Assembly: GCA_947846985.1 (NCBI GenBank)
Contig: CANTUZ010000027.1
Span: 5,885,740 to 5,949,739 of the forward strand
From: Fratercula arctica
Lineage: Eukaryota; Chordata; Aves; Charadriiformes; Alcidae
Reading direction: 5' to 3'
Length of the DNA: 64,000 bases
Positions 1-12,700 of the stretch are shown here, piece after piece; within the stretch, counting starts at the first letter, position 1; each line of letters starts with the position of its first letter. The notes below the pieces were generated by a model. It searched no databases. It saw only the letters and a program-made list of their open reading frames with translations, and had not been told where the DNA came from. Both the position numbers and the translations under genes were made by a program.

Positions 1-2106
1 AAAATAAAAATTAAAATAAAATTTAAAATAAAATTAAATAAAATTAAAATAAAATAAAATAAAATTAAAATAAAAATTTAAAATAAAATTAAAAATAAAA
101 ATTAAAATAAAATTTAAAAATAAAATTAAAATAAAATTTAAAATAAAAATTTAAAATTAAAATTAAAACTAAAATTTAAAATTAAAATTTAAAATAAAAA
201 TTTAAAATAAAAATTTAAAATTAAAAATATAAAATTAAAAATATAAAATTTAAAAATAAAACTTAAAATTAAAACTTAAAATTAAAACTGAAAATTAAAT
301 TAAAATAAAATTTAAAATAAAATTTAAAATTAAAAATAAAATTTAAAATTAAAATTTAAAATTAAAATTAAAAATAAAATTAAAATTAAAATAAAATTTA
401 AAATTAAAATTTAAAATAAAATTTAAAATAAAATTAAAATAAAAATTTAAAATAAAATTAAAAATAAAAATTTAAAATAAAAATTTAAAATTAAAATTAA
501 AATTAAATAAATTTAAAATAAAATTTAAAATAAATTAAAATAAAAATTTAAAATAAAAATTAAAATAAAAATTAAAATAAAATTTAAAATAAAATTTAAA
601 ATAAAATTAAAATAAAATTAAAATTAAAAATTAAAATAAAATTAAAAATTTAAAATAAAATTTAAAATTAAAATTTAAAATAAAATTTAAAATAAAATTT
701 AAAATTAAAATAAAATTTAAAATTAAAATTTAAAAGTAAAATTTAAAATAAAATTTAAAATAAATTAAAACTAAAAATTTAAAATAAAATTAAAATTAAA
801 ATTTAAAAGTAAAATTTAAAAGTAAAATTTAAAAGTAAAAATTTAAAAGTAAAAATTTAAAATTAAAATTTAAAAGTAAAATTTAAAAGTAAAATTTAAA
901 AGTAAAAATTTAAAATTAAAATTTAAAAGTAAAAATTTAAAATTAAAATTTAAAAGTAAAATTTAAAATTAAAATTTAAAAGTAAAAATTTAAAATTAAA
1001 ATTTAAAAGTAAAATTTAAAAGTAAAATTTAAAATTAAAATTTAAAATTAAAATTTAAAATTAAAATTTAAAAGTAAAATTTAAAATTAAAATTTAAAAG
1101 TAAAAATTTAAAAGTAAAATTTAAAAGTAAAAATTTAAAATTAAAATTGAAAACTAAAAATTGAAAACTAAAAATTTAAAACTACAAAATTTAAAACTAA
1201 AAAGTTAAACTAAAAATTTAAACTTAAAATTTAAAACTAAAAATTTAAAACTAAAACTAAAAATTTAAAACTAAAACTAAAAATTTAAAACTAAAACTAA
1301 AAATTTAAAACTAAAACTAAAAATTTAAAACTACTAAAAATTTAAAACTACTAAAAATTTAAAACTACTAAAAATTTAAAACTACTAAAAATTTAAAACT
1401 AAAAAATTTAAAACTAAAAATTTAAACATAAAAATTTAAAACTAAAAATTTTAAAACCTAAAAATTTTAAAACTACTAAAATTTAATCACTAAAAATTTA
1501 AAACTAAAAATTTAAAACTAAAAATTTAAAACTAAAAATTTAAAACTAAAAATTTAAAACTACTAAAAATTTAAAACTAAAATTTAAAACTAAAATTTAA
1601 AACTAAAAATTTAAAACTAAAAACTAAAAATTTAATACTAAAATTTAAAAGTAAAAATTGAAAACTAAAAATTGAAAACTAAAAATTTAAAAGTAAAATT
1701 TAAAACTAAAAATTTAAAACTAAAATTTAAAACTAAAATTTAAAACTAAAAATTTAAAACTAAAAATTTAAAACTACTAAAAATTTAAAACTAAAAATTT
1801 AAAACTAAAAATTTAAAACTAAAAATTTAAAACTAAAAATTTAAAACTAAAAATTTAAAACTAAAAATTTAAAACTAAAAATTTAAAACTAAAAATTTAA
1901 AACTAAAAATTTAAAACTAAAAATTTAAAACTAAAAATTTAAAACTAAAAATTTAAAACTAAAATTTAAAACTAAAAATTTAAAACTAAAAATTTAAAAT
2001 TTAACAATACTTAAAATTTAAAACTAAAAATTTTTAATTTAAAATTTAAAATTAAAAATAAAACTAAAAATTTAAAATTCAAAATTTAAATTTAAAATTA
2101 AAATTT
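1..2106. repeat. A/T-only tandem repeat block
   Basis: The first 2.1 kb is an almost pure A/T array with an A-rich + strand. Three zones grade into each other: AAAATAAAATTT-like units (1 to about 720), units with an AAAAGTAAAATTT core (about 720-1140), and a regular 13-14-bp unit TTTAAAACTAAAAA (about 1140-2000), some with an extra ACT. No gene is visible. The block ends abruptly at ordinary sequence and lies less than 1 kb from GC-rich DNA. Confidence 0.95.
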
Positions 2107-2726
2107 AAAACTACCTCATTTACCTCCTGCATCCGCACACAGATTTTCACCATGTCCGTACCAGTACCCGTGCTTTATGACTTCGTGTGATATTTCCCTC
2201 ATACTACATCATAAACATACTTTGTTCCCCCTCTTAGCTCATTACAATCCATGTTCGGATTCAACAACAATCCAGTCCTCTTAGCCGTCTGTGCTTCCAC
2301 AATTACCTTCGAGTAGGTTAAAAACCAATACCTGAGCAGGGCCAAAACTACCAGATGACTACTGAGTACCTCCTAAAATCCCTGGGCTTTCCCGGAACCT
2401 GTCCTCAGCTACATTTACCTGTGCCTTGTCCAGGACTCCTTCCTGCACCAGGACCCAACATACTTTATCATTTACAACAATTACTACACGTACCTGTACA
2501 GTCCACATGAGCACTGTTCTTGACACAACAACTACTTCGACCTGCCCCCCACCCCCCCCCCAACACCTATGTTTCCATATCACCACTGAAATTATCTGCT
2601 ACCCTTGTAAATTCTTGTGACATACCATTACAAGCCATCTTCGCATCAAAATAAATCGCACCCTATTTCTTTCTTTCTTCGGTGAAACCAAACCAGAGAC
2701 ATCCTAGCCTTCATGCATTCCAAACG
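2107..2726. other. Non-repetitive stretch with no gene recognised
   Basis: Mixed-composition sequence between the A/T array and the 370-bp tandem units. Only short reading frames are present (up to about 75 codons), without splice-site or codon signals that would support a gene. A short poly-C tract lies near 2546-2562. No mobile-element family is recognised. Confidence 0.6.
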
Positions 2727-3471
2727 CACCCCTCGCTCCGCTGTCACGCAACACACCTGCTCTCCCGTCTCCCTGCGCCCACCCAGACTACCGCATGCTG
2801 TCCCCCACTGCGGGCGTCGCTCCTCCGGAGCGCCGCTCCCGGGGGGCTCCCAAACGTCCCTGCCTGACAAAACCCCGGCCCGCGCACTACCTCCGCCCAA
2901 ACTTTGGCGACGACTGTCGCCTCGCAGAGGGGCCGGGACCGGGGAAAAAAAACCCAGCCGGGGGAAAAAAAAAAAATCCCCCGGCTGGGGTTTTTTTTAT
3001 TCTTCATTTGGCTCGCTTGCCTTCGGAAGGCAAAGACTCAGCTCCACGCACAACCTGCAAGGCAACAAGAAAACCAACACACGTGCGCCACACCCACCCC
3101 TCGCTCCACTACCCCACAAACACCCCGCCGCTCTCGCCGCCCGCCTCCAGCCCCCTCGCTACCGCATGCGGTCCCCCACTTGCGGGCGTCGCTCCTCCGG
3201 AGCGCCGCTCCCGGGGGGCTCCCAAACGTCCCTGCCTGACAAAACCCCGGCCCGCGCACTACCTCCGCCCAAACTTTGGCGACGGACTGTCGCCTCGCAG
3301 AGGGGCCGGGACCGGGGAAAAAAAACCCAGCCGGGGGAAAAAAAAAAAAAAATCCCCCGGCTGGGGTTTTTTTATTCTTTCATTTGGCTCCGCTTGCCTT
3401 CGGAAAGGCAAGACTCAGCTCCACGCACAACCTGCAAGGCAACAACAAAACCAACACACGTGCGCCACACC
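2727..3471. repeat. Two tandem ~370-bp units, each with a strong hairpin
   Basis: Unit 1 is 2727-3094 and unit 2 is 3095-3471, with near-identical sequence over most of their length. Each carries an inverted repeat: CCCAGCCGGGGGA, an A-run, then TCCCCCGGCTGGG (2953-2990 in unit 1, about 3327-3367 in unit 2). Flanking A8/T8 tracts extend the stem. A second small palindrome, GCCTTCGGAAGGC, follows. Unit 2 stops at the assembly gap at the point where unit 1 ends, suggesting a longer satellite array. Family not recognised. Confidence 0.85.
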
Positions 3472-3671
3472 NNNNNNNNNNNNNNNNNNNNNNNNNNNNN
3501 NNNNNNNNNNNNNNNNNNNNNNNNNNNNNNNNNNNNNNNNNNNNNNNNNNNNNNNNNNNNNNNNNNNNNNNNNNNNNNNNNNNNNNNNNNNNNNNNNNNN
3601 NNNNNNNNNNNNNNNNNNNNNNNNNNNNNNNNNNNNNNNNNNNNNNNNNNNNNNNNNNNNNNNNNNNNNNN
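3472..3671. other. Assembly gap (200 N)
   Basis: A run of exactly 200 N, probably a placeholder length. It begins at the end of a tandem unit, so the true sequence may contain further copies. Confidence 1.
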
Positions 3672-4125
3672 CGGGGGCACGGGGACACGGGGGGGGACAG
3701 GGGGGGACACGGGGACACGGGAACATGGGGGGACACGGGGGACACATGGGGGGACACGGGGACACAGGGAGACACGGGGGGACGGGGGGGACAGGGGGGA
3801 CACAGGGGGACAGGGGGGAACACGGGGACATGGGGGGACGGGGGGGGTCATGGGGACACGGGGGACACATGGGGGGACACGGGGACACGAGGACATGGGG
3901 GGACACAGGGACACAGGGGGACATGGGGACAGCGGGGGACAGGGGATGGGGGGGGACGGGGGCCACAGTGACACCCGGGGACACGGGGAGGGGCACAGGG
4001 GACATGGGGTCCCGGGGTCACACGGGGACACGTGGGGTCACACAGGGACAGCTGGGGACAGGGGGTCACCTGGGGACATGGGGACACACGGGGGGACAAA
4101 GGGTGGGGGGACACCTGGGGACACC
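3672..4125. repeat. G-rich minisatellite (GGGGACACGG type)
   Basis: Degenerate tandem units such as GGGGACACGGGG and GGGGGACATGGGG fill the stretch. No gene is visible. It lies upstream of the first candidate exon of the complement-type gene and is continuous with the C-rich array that follows. Confidence 0.9.
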
Positions 4126-4665
4126 CCCCTCCCCCCCAACCCCCCCTGTGACCCCCGACCCCTGGGACCCCCACGACCCCCGGGACCCCAATGACCCCCC
4201 TGTGACCCCAGTGACCCCGTGACCCCAATGACCCCTGTGACCCTGATGTCCCTGTGACCCCAATGACCCCCCATGACCCCAATGACCCCCCTGTGACCCC
4301 AGTGACCCCGTGACCCCGATGACCCCTGTGACCCCAATGTCCCTGGGACCCCAATGACCCCCCCGGGACCCCAGTGACCCCGATGACCCCAATGTCCCCG
4401 TGACCCCAATGACCCCTGCGACCCTGTGACCCCAATGACCCCCATGACCCCAGTGACCCCAATGACCCCTGTGACCCTGATGTCCCCGTGACCCCAATGA
4501 CCCCCCCGTGACCCCATGACCCCAATGACCCCTGTGACCCCGATGTCCCCGGGACCCCAATGACCCCCTGTGACCCCAGTGACACCGTGACCCCGATGAC
4601 CCCTGTGACCTCGATGTCCCCGTGACCCCAATGACCCCCCGTGACCCCGTGACCCCAATGACCCC
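4126..4665. repeat. C-rich minisatellite (TGACCCCAATGACCCC type)
   Basis: Tandem 8- and 16-bp units TGACCCCA / TGACCCCC, with interspersed TGTCCCCG variants, run directly into a splice acceptor (CCCCCAG at 4662-4668). The preceding array is G-rich on the same strand, so base skew reverses sharply near 4125. Confidence 0.9.
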
Positions 4666-4668
4666 CAG

Positions 4669-4773
4669 GAGTTCCACTCCTCGGGCCGTTCCCGCGCCGC
4701 CTTCTTGGCCTTCGCCGCCCGCCTGGACCAGGCCCTGCACCCCCGGTACCACCGGTACCACCTGCACCTGCAG
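4669..4773 (+). CDS. Candidate exon: linker before the VWA domain of the complement B/C2 gene
   Basis: A 105-bp island of non-repetitive sequence sits between minisatellites, flanked by an AG acceptor (4667-4668) and a GT donor (CAG|GTACC at 4774). The open frame beginning GAG TTC reads as 35 residues without cysteine, including SRAAFLAFAARLDQAL. In the factor B family, a cysteine-free linker with a similar A-x-AFL-x-x-L pattern joins the third CCP module to the VWA domain, and the position here fits. The phase does not match the next exon, which needs one carried base, so either an indel is present or the assignment is wrong. No CCP exons are seen upstream. Confidence 0.4.
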
Positions 4774-6703
4774 GTACCCCGCCGTGGGGCAGCGCCGGGC
4801 GCCGTGGGGCCGGGCTGTGGGTCAGTGCTGGGCGCCGTGGGGCCGGGCTGTGGGTCAGTGCTGCTTGCTATGGGTTAGCCCTGGTCACTGTGGGTCCGGG
4901 CTGTGGGTCACAGTGGGTTGCTGTGGGTCTCTGTGGGTCGCCGTGGGTCCGAGCTATGGGTTGCTATGGGTCCAGGCTGTGGGTCGCTGTGGGTCCGAGC
5001 TATGGGTCGCTGTGGGTCGCCGTGGGTCGCTGTGGGTTGCTGTGGGTCCGGGCTGTGGGTCACGGTGGGTTGCTGTGGGTCTCTGTGGGTCGCCGTGGGT
5101 CACTGTGGGTCACTGTGGGTCTGAGCTATGGGTCGCTGTGGGTTGCCATGGGTCGCTGTGGGTTGCTGTGGGTCTGGGCTGTGGGTTGCTGTGGGTTGCC
5201 GTGGGTCGCTGTGGGTCGCTGTGGGTCGCCATGGGTCCAGGCTGTGGGTCACGGTGGGTTGCTGTGGGTCTCTGTGGGTCGCTGTGGATCACTGTGGGTC
5301 GCTATGGGTCCGAGCTATGGGTCTCTGTGGGTCTGGGCTGTGGGTTTCTGTGGGTCGCCGTGGGTCGCTGTGGGTCACCGTGGGTCACTGTGGGTCACTG
5401 TGGGTCGCCGTGGGTCCAGGCCGTGGGTCACAGTGGGTTGCTGTGGGTCTCTGTGGGTCGCTGTGGGTCCGAGCTATGGGTTGCTGTGGGTCCAGGCTGT
5501 GGGTCGCTGTGGGTCCGAGCTATGGGTCGCTGTGGGTCGCCGTGGGTCGCTGTGGGTTGCTGTGGGTCCGGGCTGTGGGTTGCGGTGGGTTGCTGTGGGT
5601 CTCTGTGGGTCGCCGTGGGTCACTGTGGGTCACTGTGGGTCTGAGCTATGGGTCGCTGTGGGTTGCCATGGGTCGCTGTGGGTTGCTGTGGGTCTGGGCT
5701 GTGGGTCGCTGTGGGTCGCTGTGGGTCGCTGTGGGGCAGGGTGTGGGTCGCTGTGGGGCAGGGTGTGGGTCAGTGTGTGGGTCGCTGTGGGTCGCTGTGG
5801 GTCGCTGTGGGTCGCTGTGGGTCGCTGTGGGGCAGGGTGTGGGTCGCTGTGGGTCAGGGTGTGGGTCGCTGTGGGTCGCTGTGGGTCGCTGTGGGGCAGG
5901 GTGTGGGTCGCTGTGGGTCGCTGTGGGTCGCTGTGGGTCGCTGTGGGTCAGGGTGTGGGTCGCTGTGGGTCGCTGTGGGTCGCTGTGGGTCGCTGTGGGG
6001 CAGGGTGTGGGTCGCTGTGGGGCAGGGTGTGGGTCGCTGTGGGTCGCTGTGGGGCAGGGTGTGGGTCGCTGTGGGTCGCTGTGGGGCAGGGTGTGGGTCG
6101 CTGTGGGTCGCTGTGGGTCGCTGTGGGTCGCTGTGGGTCGCTGTGGGGCAGGGTGTGGGTCGCTGTGGGTCCGAGCTGTGGGTCGCTGTGGGTCCGGGCT
6201 GTGGGTCGCTGTGGGTCCGGGCTGTGGGTCGCTGTGGGTCGCTGTGGGTCGCTGTGGGTCGCTGTGGGTCGCTGTGGGGCAGGGTGTGGGTCGCTGTGGG
6301 TCGCTGTGGGTCGCTGTGGGTCGCTGTGGGTCGCTGTGGGTCGCTGTGGGTCGCTGTGGGTCGCTGTGGGTCGCTGTGGGTCGCCGTGGGTCGCTGTGGG
6401 TCGCTGTGGGTCGCTGTGGGTCTCTGTGGGTCGCTATGGGTCGCTGTGGGGTGTCTATGGGTCGCTGTGGGTCGCTGTGGGGCAGGGTGTGGGTCAGTGC
6501 GTGGGTCGCTGTGGGTCGCTGTGGGTCGCTGTGGGTCGCCGTGGGTCGCTGTGGGTCGCTGTGGGTCCGGGCTGTGGGTCGCTGTGGGTCGCTGTGGGTC
6601 GCCGTGGGTCGCTGTGGGTCGCTGTGGGTCGCTGTGGGTCGCCGTGGGTCGCTGTGGGTCACACCGTGGGTCGCTGTGGGTGACGCCGTGGGTCGCTGTG
6701 GGT
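4774..6703. repeat. Intronic 10-bp minisatellite (CTGTGGGTCG)
   Basis: About 1.9 kb of a 10-bp unit CTGTGGGTCG, with variants containing GGTCCGGG, GGGGCAGGGTG and TATGGGTC. Stop codons are rare in several frames, which creates long spurious reading frames. The array fills the intron before the first VWA exon. Confidence 0.95.
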
Positions 6704-6706
6704 CAG

Positions 6707-9700
6707 GCCCCACGGAGAAGCGCCGGATCCGGCTGGGCCCCGGGGCCGCCCTCAACGTCTTCCTGGTGCTCGACGCCTCCCAGAGCATCGGGGCCGGAGA
6801 CTTCGGGGGCGCCCGCGACGCCCTGGGGGAGCTGGTGGAGAAGGTGGGACCCCCGGCCCCCGCCCCACATCCGCCCCACATCCACCCCACATCCGCCCCA
6901 CATCCCCCCCCCGGACCCACATCCGCCCCACGTCTGCCCCACATCCGCCCCACATCCCCCCCCGGACCCACATCCACCCCACATCCGCCCCACATCCGCC
7001 CCACATCCACCCCACATCCGCCCCACATCCCCCTCCGGAGCCACATCCTGACCCACATCTGCCCCACATCCCCCCCCCGGAGCCACATCCTGACCCACAT
7101 CCCCCCCACATCCCCCCCCAGAGCCACATCCTGACCCACATCCCCCCCACATCTGTCCCACATCCCCCCCCGGAGCCACATCCTGCCCCACATCTGCCCC
7201 ACATCCCCCCCACATCCCCCCCCGGACCCACATCCGCCCCACATCCGCCCCACGTCTGCCCCACATCCGCCCCACATCCGCCCCACATCCCCCCCCGGAG
7301 CCACATCCTGACCCACATCCCCCCCCACATCCCCCCCCACATCCGCCCCACATCCCCCTCCGGAGCCACATCCTGACCCACATCTGCCCCACATCCGCCC
7401 CACATCTGCCCCACATCCCCCCCCGGACCCACATCCGCCCCACATCTGCCCCACATCTGCCCCACGTCTGCCCCACGTCTGCCCCACATCTGCCCCACAT
7501 CCCCCCCCCACATCCGCCCCACGTCTGCCCCACATCTGCCCCACATCCCCCCCCGGACCCACATCCGCCCCCCCCATTCCCCCCACATCCACCCCACATC
7601 CCCCCCACATCCCCCTCCGGACCCACATCTGCTCCACATCTGCCCCACATCCCCCCCCACATCCCCCTCTGGACCCACATCTGCCCCACATCTGCCCCAC
7701 ATCCCCCCCCACATCCGCCTGACATCCCCCCCCGGACCCACATCTGCCCCACATCTGCCCCACATCCACCCCACATCCCCCCCCGGACCCACATCTTGAC
7801 CCACATCCCCCCCCACATCTGCCCCACATCTGCCCCCGGACCCACATCTGCCCCACATCCGCCCCACATCCGCCCCACATCCCCCTCCGGACCCACATCT
7901 GCCCCACATCTGCCCCACATCCCCCCCCCCATCCGCCCCACATCTGCCCCACATCCCCCCCTGGACCCACATCCGCCCCACATTCCCCCCCGGACCCACA
8001 TCTGCCCCACATCTGCCCCACATCCCCCCCGCATCTGCCCCACGTCTGCCCCACATCTGCCCCACATCCCCCCCCGGACCCACATCTGCCCCACATCCCC
8101 CCCCGGACCCACATCTGCCCCACATCCCCCCCCGGACCCACATCCGCCCTACATCTGCCCCACATCCCCCCCACATCCCCCTCCGGACCCACATCTGCCC
8201 CACATCCCCTCCCGGACCCACATCCCCCCCCACATCCCCCCCACATCTGCCTCACATCCCCCCCCAGACCCACATCCCGACCCACAGATTCCCCCCCTGG
8301 ACCCCCACATCCCCCCCCCCAGACCCCCCTGGGACCCCCAAGTCCCCCCTAAACCCCCCTTAACCCCCCCCCAGACCCCTCTGGGACCCCCAAATCCCCC
8401 TCTGGGACCCCCTTAAACCCCCCCCCCGACCCCCCTGGGACCCCCAAGTCCCCCCTAAACCCCCCATGTCCCCCCCCCAGACCCCCCTGGGACCCCCAAG
8501 TCCCCCCTGAACCCCCCTTAAAGCCCCCCCAGACCCCCCTGGGACCCCCCCCAAGTCCCCCCTAAACCCCCCATGTCCCCCCCCCAGACCCCTCTGGGAC
8601 CCCCCTGGACCCCCCCAGACCCCCCTGGGACCCCCAAATCCCCCTCAACCCCCTTAAACCCCCCGCCCCCTGGGACCCCCATTCCTCTGGACCCCCTTAA
8701 ACCCCCCCCGACCCCCCTGGGACCCCCAAGTCCCCCCCATGCCCCCCCCCCCAGACCCCTCTGGGACCCCCAAATCCCCCTATGGGACCCCCTTAAACCC
8801 CCCCCCGACTCCCCCTGGGACCCCCAAGTCCCCCCTGAACCCCCTTAAACCCCCCCCAGACCCCCCTGGGACCCCCAAATCCCCCTCTGGGACCCCCTTA
8901 AACCCCCCCCCCGACCCCCCTGGGACCCCCAAGTTCCCCCTGCCCCCCGCCCCCTCGACCCCCTGACCCCCCCCCCGACCCCCCCCTCCCCCCCAGATCG
9001 CCAGCTATGGGGCAGCCCCCCACTACGGCATCGTCACCTTCGGGACGGAGGCGCGGGTGGTGCTGAGCCCCACGGAGCCGCGGGCGGCCGACGGCGCCTG
9101 GGTCCGGGACCTGCTGGGGGGGCTCTCCTTCGCAGGTGGGGGGGCCGGGGGGGGGCCGGGGGGGGGTCCTGGGGGGGGGTTATGGGGGGGCTATGGGGGA
9201 CTATGGGGGTCCTGGGGGGGGCTATGGGGGTCCTGAGAGGGGCTATGGGGGACTATGGGGGTCCTGGGGGGGGTTATGGGGGGGCTATGGGGGTCCTGGG
9301 GGGGGCTATGGGGGTCCTGAGAGGGGCTATGGGGGGCTATGGGGGTCCTGGGGGGGGCTCTGTGGGTCTGGGGGGGTCCTGGGAGGGTCCTGGGGGGGGT
9401 TAAGGGGGGCTATGGGGGGCTATGGGGGTCCTGGGGGGGGGGCTCTGTGGGTCTGGGGGGGTCCTGGGAGGGTCCTGGGGGGGGTTAAGGGGGGCTATGG
9501 GGGACTATGGGGGTCCTGGGGGGGGTTATGGGGGGCTATGGGGGTCCTGAGAGGGGCTATGGGAGGCTATGGGGGTCCTGGGGGGGGCTATGGGGGTCTG
9601 GGGGGTCCTGGGGGGGGTTATGGGGGGCTACGGGGGACTATGGGGGTCCTGGGGGGGGCTATGGGGGTCCTGGGGGGGGGGGGTCTGTGGGTCTGGGGGG

Positions 9701-12700
9701 GGGTGCTGGGGGGGCTATGGGGGTTGTGGCGGGGGTTATGGGGGGGCTATGGGTGTCCTGAGAGGGGCTATGGGGGGCTATGGGGGTCCTGGGGGGGGTT
9801 ATGGGGGGGCTATGGGGGTCCTGGGGGGGGGCTCTGTGGGTCTGGGGGGGCGCTGGGGGGGCTATGGGGGTCGTGGGGGGGGTTATGGGGGGGCTATGGG
9901 GGTCCTGAGAGGGGCTCTGTGGGTCCTGGGGGGGGGCTCTGTGGGTCTGGGGGGGGTCCTGGGGGGGGGGCCGGGGGGGGGGCTATGGGGGTCCTGAGAG
10001 GGGTTATGGGGGGGCTATGGGGGTCCTGAGAGGGCTAGGGGGTCCTGGGGGGGCTATGGGGGTCCTGGGGGGTGCTGGGGGGGGTTATGGGGTGGCTATG
10101 GGGGTCCTGGGGGGGGCTCTGTGGGTCTGGGGGGTGCTGGGGGGGCTATGGGGGTCCTGGGGGGGGGTTATGGGGGGGCTATGGGGGACTACGGGGGACT
10201 ATGGGGGTCCTGGGGGGGGCTCTGTGGGTCTGGGGGGGTCCTGGGGGGGGGCTATGTGGGGCTATGGGGGTCCTGGGGGGACTATGGGGGTCTGAGGGGG
10301 GGTCCTTGGGGGGGGTCTGGGGGGTCTCTATGGGGTTCTATGGGTGCGGGGGGGTCTCTATGGGTTGGGGGGGTCTGTGGGTGCGGGGGGGGGTCTCTAT
10401 GTGGCTCTATGGGTGCGGGGGGGTCTCTATGGGGTTCTATGGGTCTGGGGGGGTCTCTGTGGGTCTGGGGGGTCTCTATGGGTGCGGGGGGGTCTCTATG
10501 GATCCGGGGGGGGTCTCTATGGGTCTGGGGGGGGGTCTCTATGGGATTCTATGGGTCTGGGGGGGTCTCTGTGGGTGCAGGGGGGTCTGTGGGTGCGGGG
10601 GGGTCTCTATGGATCCGGGGGGGTCTCTATGGGTCTGGGGGATCTCTGTGGGTCTGGGGGGGTCTCTATGGGTGCGGGGGGGTGTCTGTGGGTGCGGGGG
10701 GGGTCTCTATGGGTCTGGGGGGGTCTCTATGGGTCTGGGGGGTGTCTGTGGGTCCGGGGGGGTCTCTATGGGTCTGGGGGGTCTCTATGGGTCCGGGGGG
10801 TGTCTGTGGGTGTGGGGGGGGTCTCTATGGGGTTCTATGGGTGCGGGGGGGTCTCTATGGGTGCGGGGGGGGTCTCTATGGGTCTGGGGGGTCTCTATGG
10901 GTCCGGGGGGGTCTCTATGGGTGCGGGGGGTCTCTATGGGTGCGGGGGGTGTCTGTGGGTGCGGGGGGGGTCTCTATGGGGCTCTATGGGTCCGGGGGGT
11001 GTCTGTGGGTGCGGGGGGGGGTCTCTATGGGGTTCTATGGGTGCGGGGGGGGTCTCTATGGGTGCAGGGGGGTCTCTATGGGGTTCTATGGGTGTGGGGG
11101 GTCTCTATGGGTGTGGGGGGGTCTCTATGGGGCTCTATGGGTCGGGGGGTGTCTATGGGTGTGGGGGGGGGTCTCTATGGGGCTCTATGGGTGCGGGGGG
11201 GTCTCTATGGGTGCAGGGGGGTCTCTATGGGGCTCTATGGGTCCGGGGGGTGTCTGTGGGTGCGGGGGGGTCTCTATGGGGCTCTATGGGTCCGGGGGGG
11301 TCTGTGGGTGCGGGGGGGTCTCTATGGGGCTCTATGGGTGCGGGGGGGTCTCTATGGGTGCGGGGGGGGTCTCTATGGGGCTCTATGGGTGCGGGGGGGT
11401 CTCTATGGGTGCGGGGGTGTCTGTGGGTGTGGGGGGGGTCTCTATGGGGCTCTATGGGTGGGGGGGTGTCTGTGGGTGTGGGGGGGTCTCTATGGGGCTC
11501 TATGGGTCCGGGGGGGGTGTCTGTGGGTGCGGGGGGGGGTCTCTATGGGGTTCTATGGGTGCGGGGGGGGTCTCTATGGGTGCAGGGGGGTCTCTATGGG
11601 GTTCTATGGGTGTGGGGGGTCTCTATGGGTGGGGGGGGTCTCTATGGGGCTCTATGGGTCCGGGGGGGGTCTCTATGGGTGCGGGGGGGTCTCTATGGGG
11701 CTCTATGGGTCCGGGGGGTGTCTGTGGGTGTGGGGGGGGTCTCTATGGGTGCGGGGGGGGTCTGTGGGTGCGGGGGGGTCTCCATGGCCGTGCCCCCCCC
11801 CAGCCCACGCGCAGAAGCCGGGCACGAACCCCCATGCGGCGCTGAGGGCCGTGTACGAGCTGCTGGTGCAGCAGGAGCGGGGGGAGCTGCTGCGGGGGCT
11901 GCGGCCCCCCCCCCGTCACCAACAGCACCCGCCACGTCATCGTCATCATGACCGACGGTGCGACCCCCCCCCCCGGGACCCCCCCGGGACCCCCGCGGTC
12001 TCCCAATGACCCTGGGACCCCCCGAAACCCCCCCAAACATCCCCCCCCGACACACCACACAGTGGACAACCCCCCCCCCCCCCACCCCCCCCCAAACCCC
12101 CCCTGACACCCCCCGGGACCCCCCCAACACCCCTGGGACCCCCCCAAGGTCTCCCAATGACCCTGGGACCCCCCGAAACCCCCCAAAACACCTCCCCCCC
12201 CCTGACACCCTGGCGACCCCCCCCCAAAACTCGCCCCTTGGGACCCCCCCTGACACCTACCCTCCGACACCACTGGGACCCCCCCCTAAATACCCCCATG
12301 ACACCCCCTCGTTGCGGGACCCCCCCAACACCCCCTGGGACCCCCCCAAGGTCTCCCAATGACCCTGGGACCCCCCAAAACCCCCCCAAACATCCCCCCC
12401 CCGACACCACAGGGACACCCCCCCCCAAACCCCCCCTGACACCCCCCGGGACCCCCCCAACACCCACCCAACACCCCCTGGGACCCCCCCAGAGCCCCAA
12501 ACCCCCTCTGGGACCCCCCCAAGACCCCAAACCCCCCCCCCCCAAACCCCATTTGGGACCCCCCCCCCAGACCCCTAAACCCCCTTTAGGACCCCCCCCA
12601 GACCCCAAATCCCCCCCCCCCAGCCCCCCCAAACCCCCTTTGGGACCCCCCCCCCCGACCCCAAATCCCCCCCCAAACCCCCTTTGGGACCCCCCCAAGA

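Noticed and set aside
5128..8285. Very long frames on both strands (about 670 and 880 codons) around the CTGTGGGTCG and CCCCACATCTG arrays
   Set aside because: They are translations of short tandem units that lack stop codons; the products are monotonous repeats with no domain.
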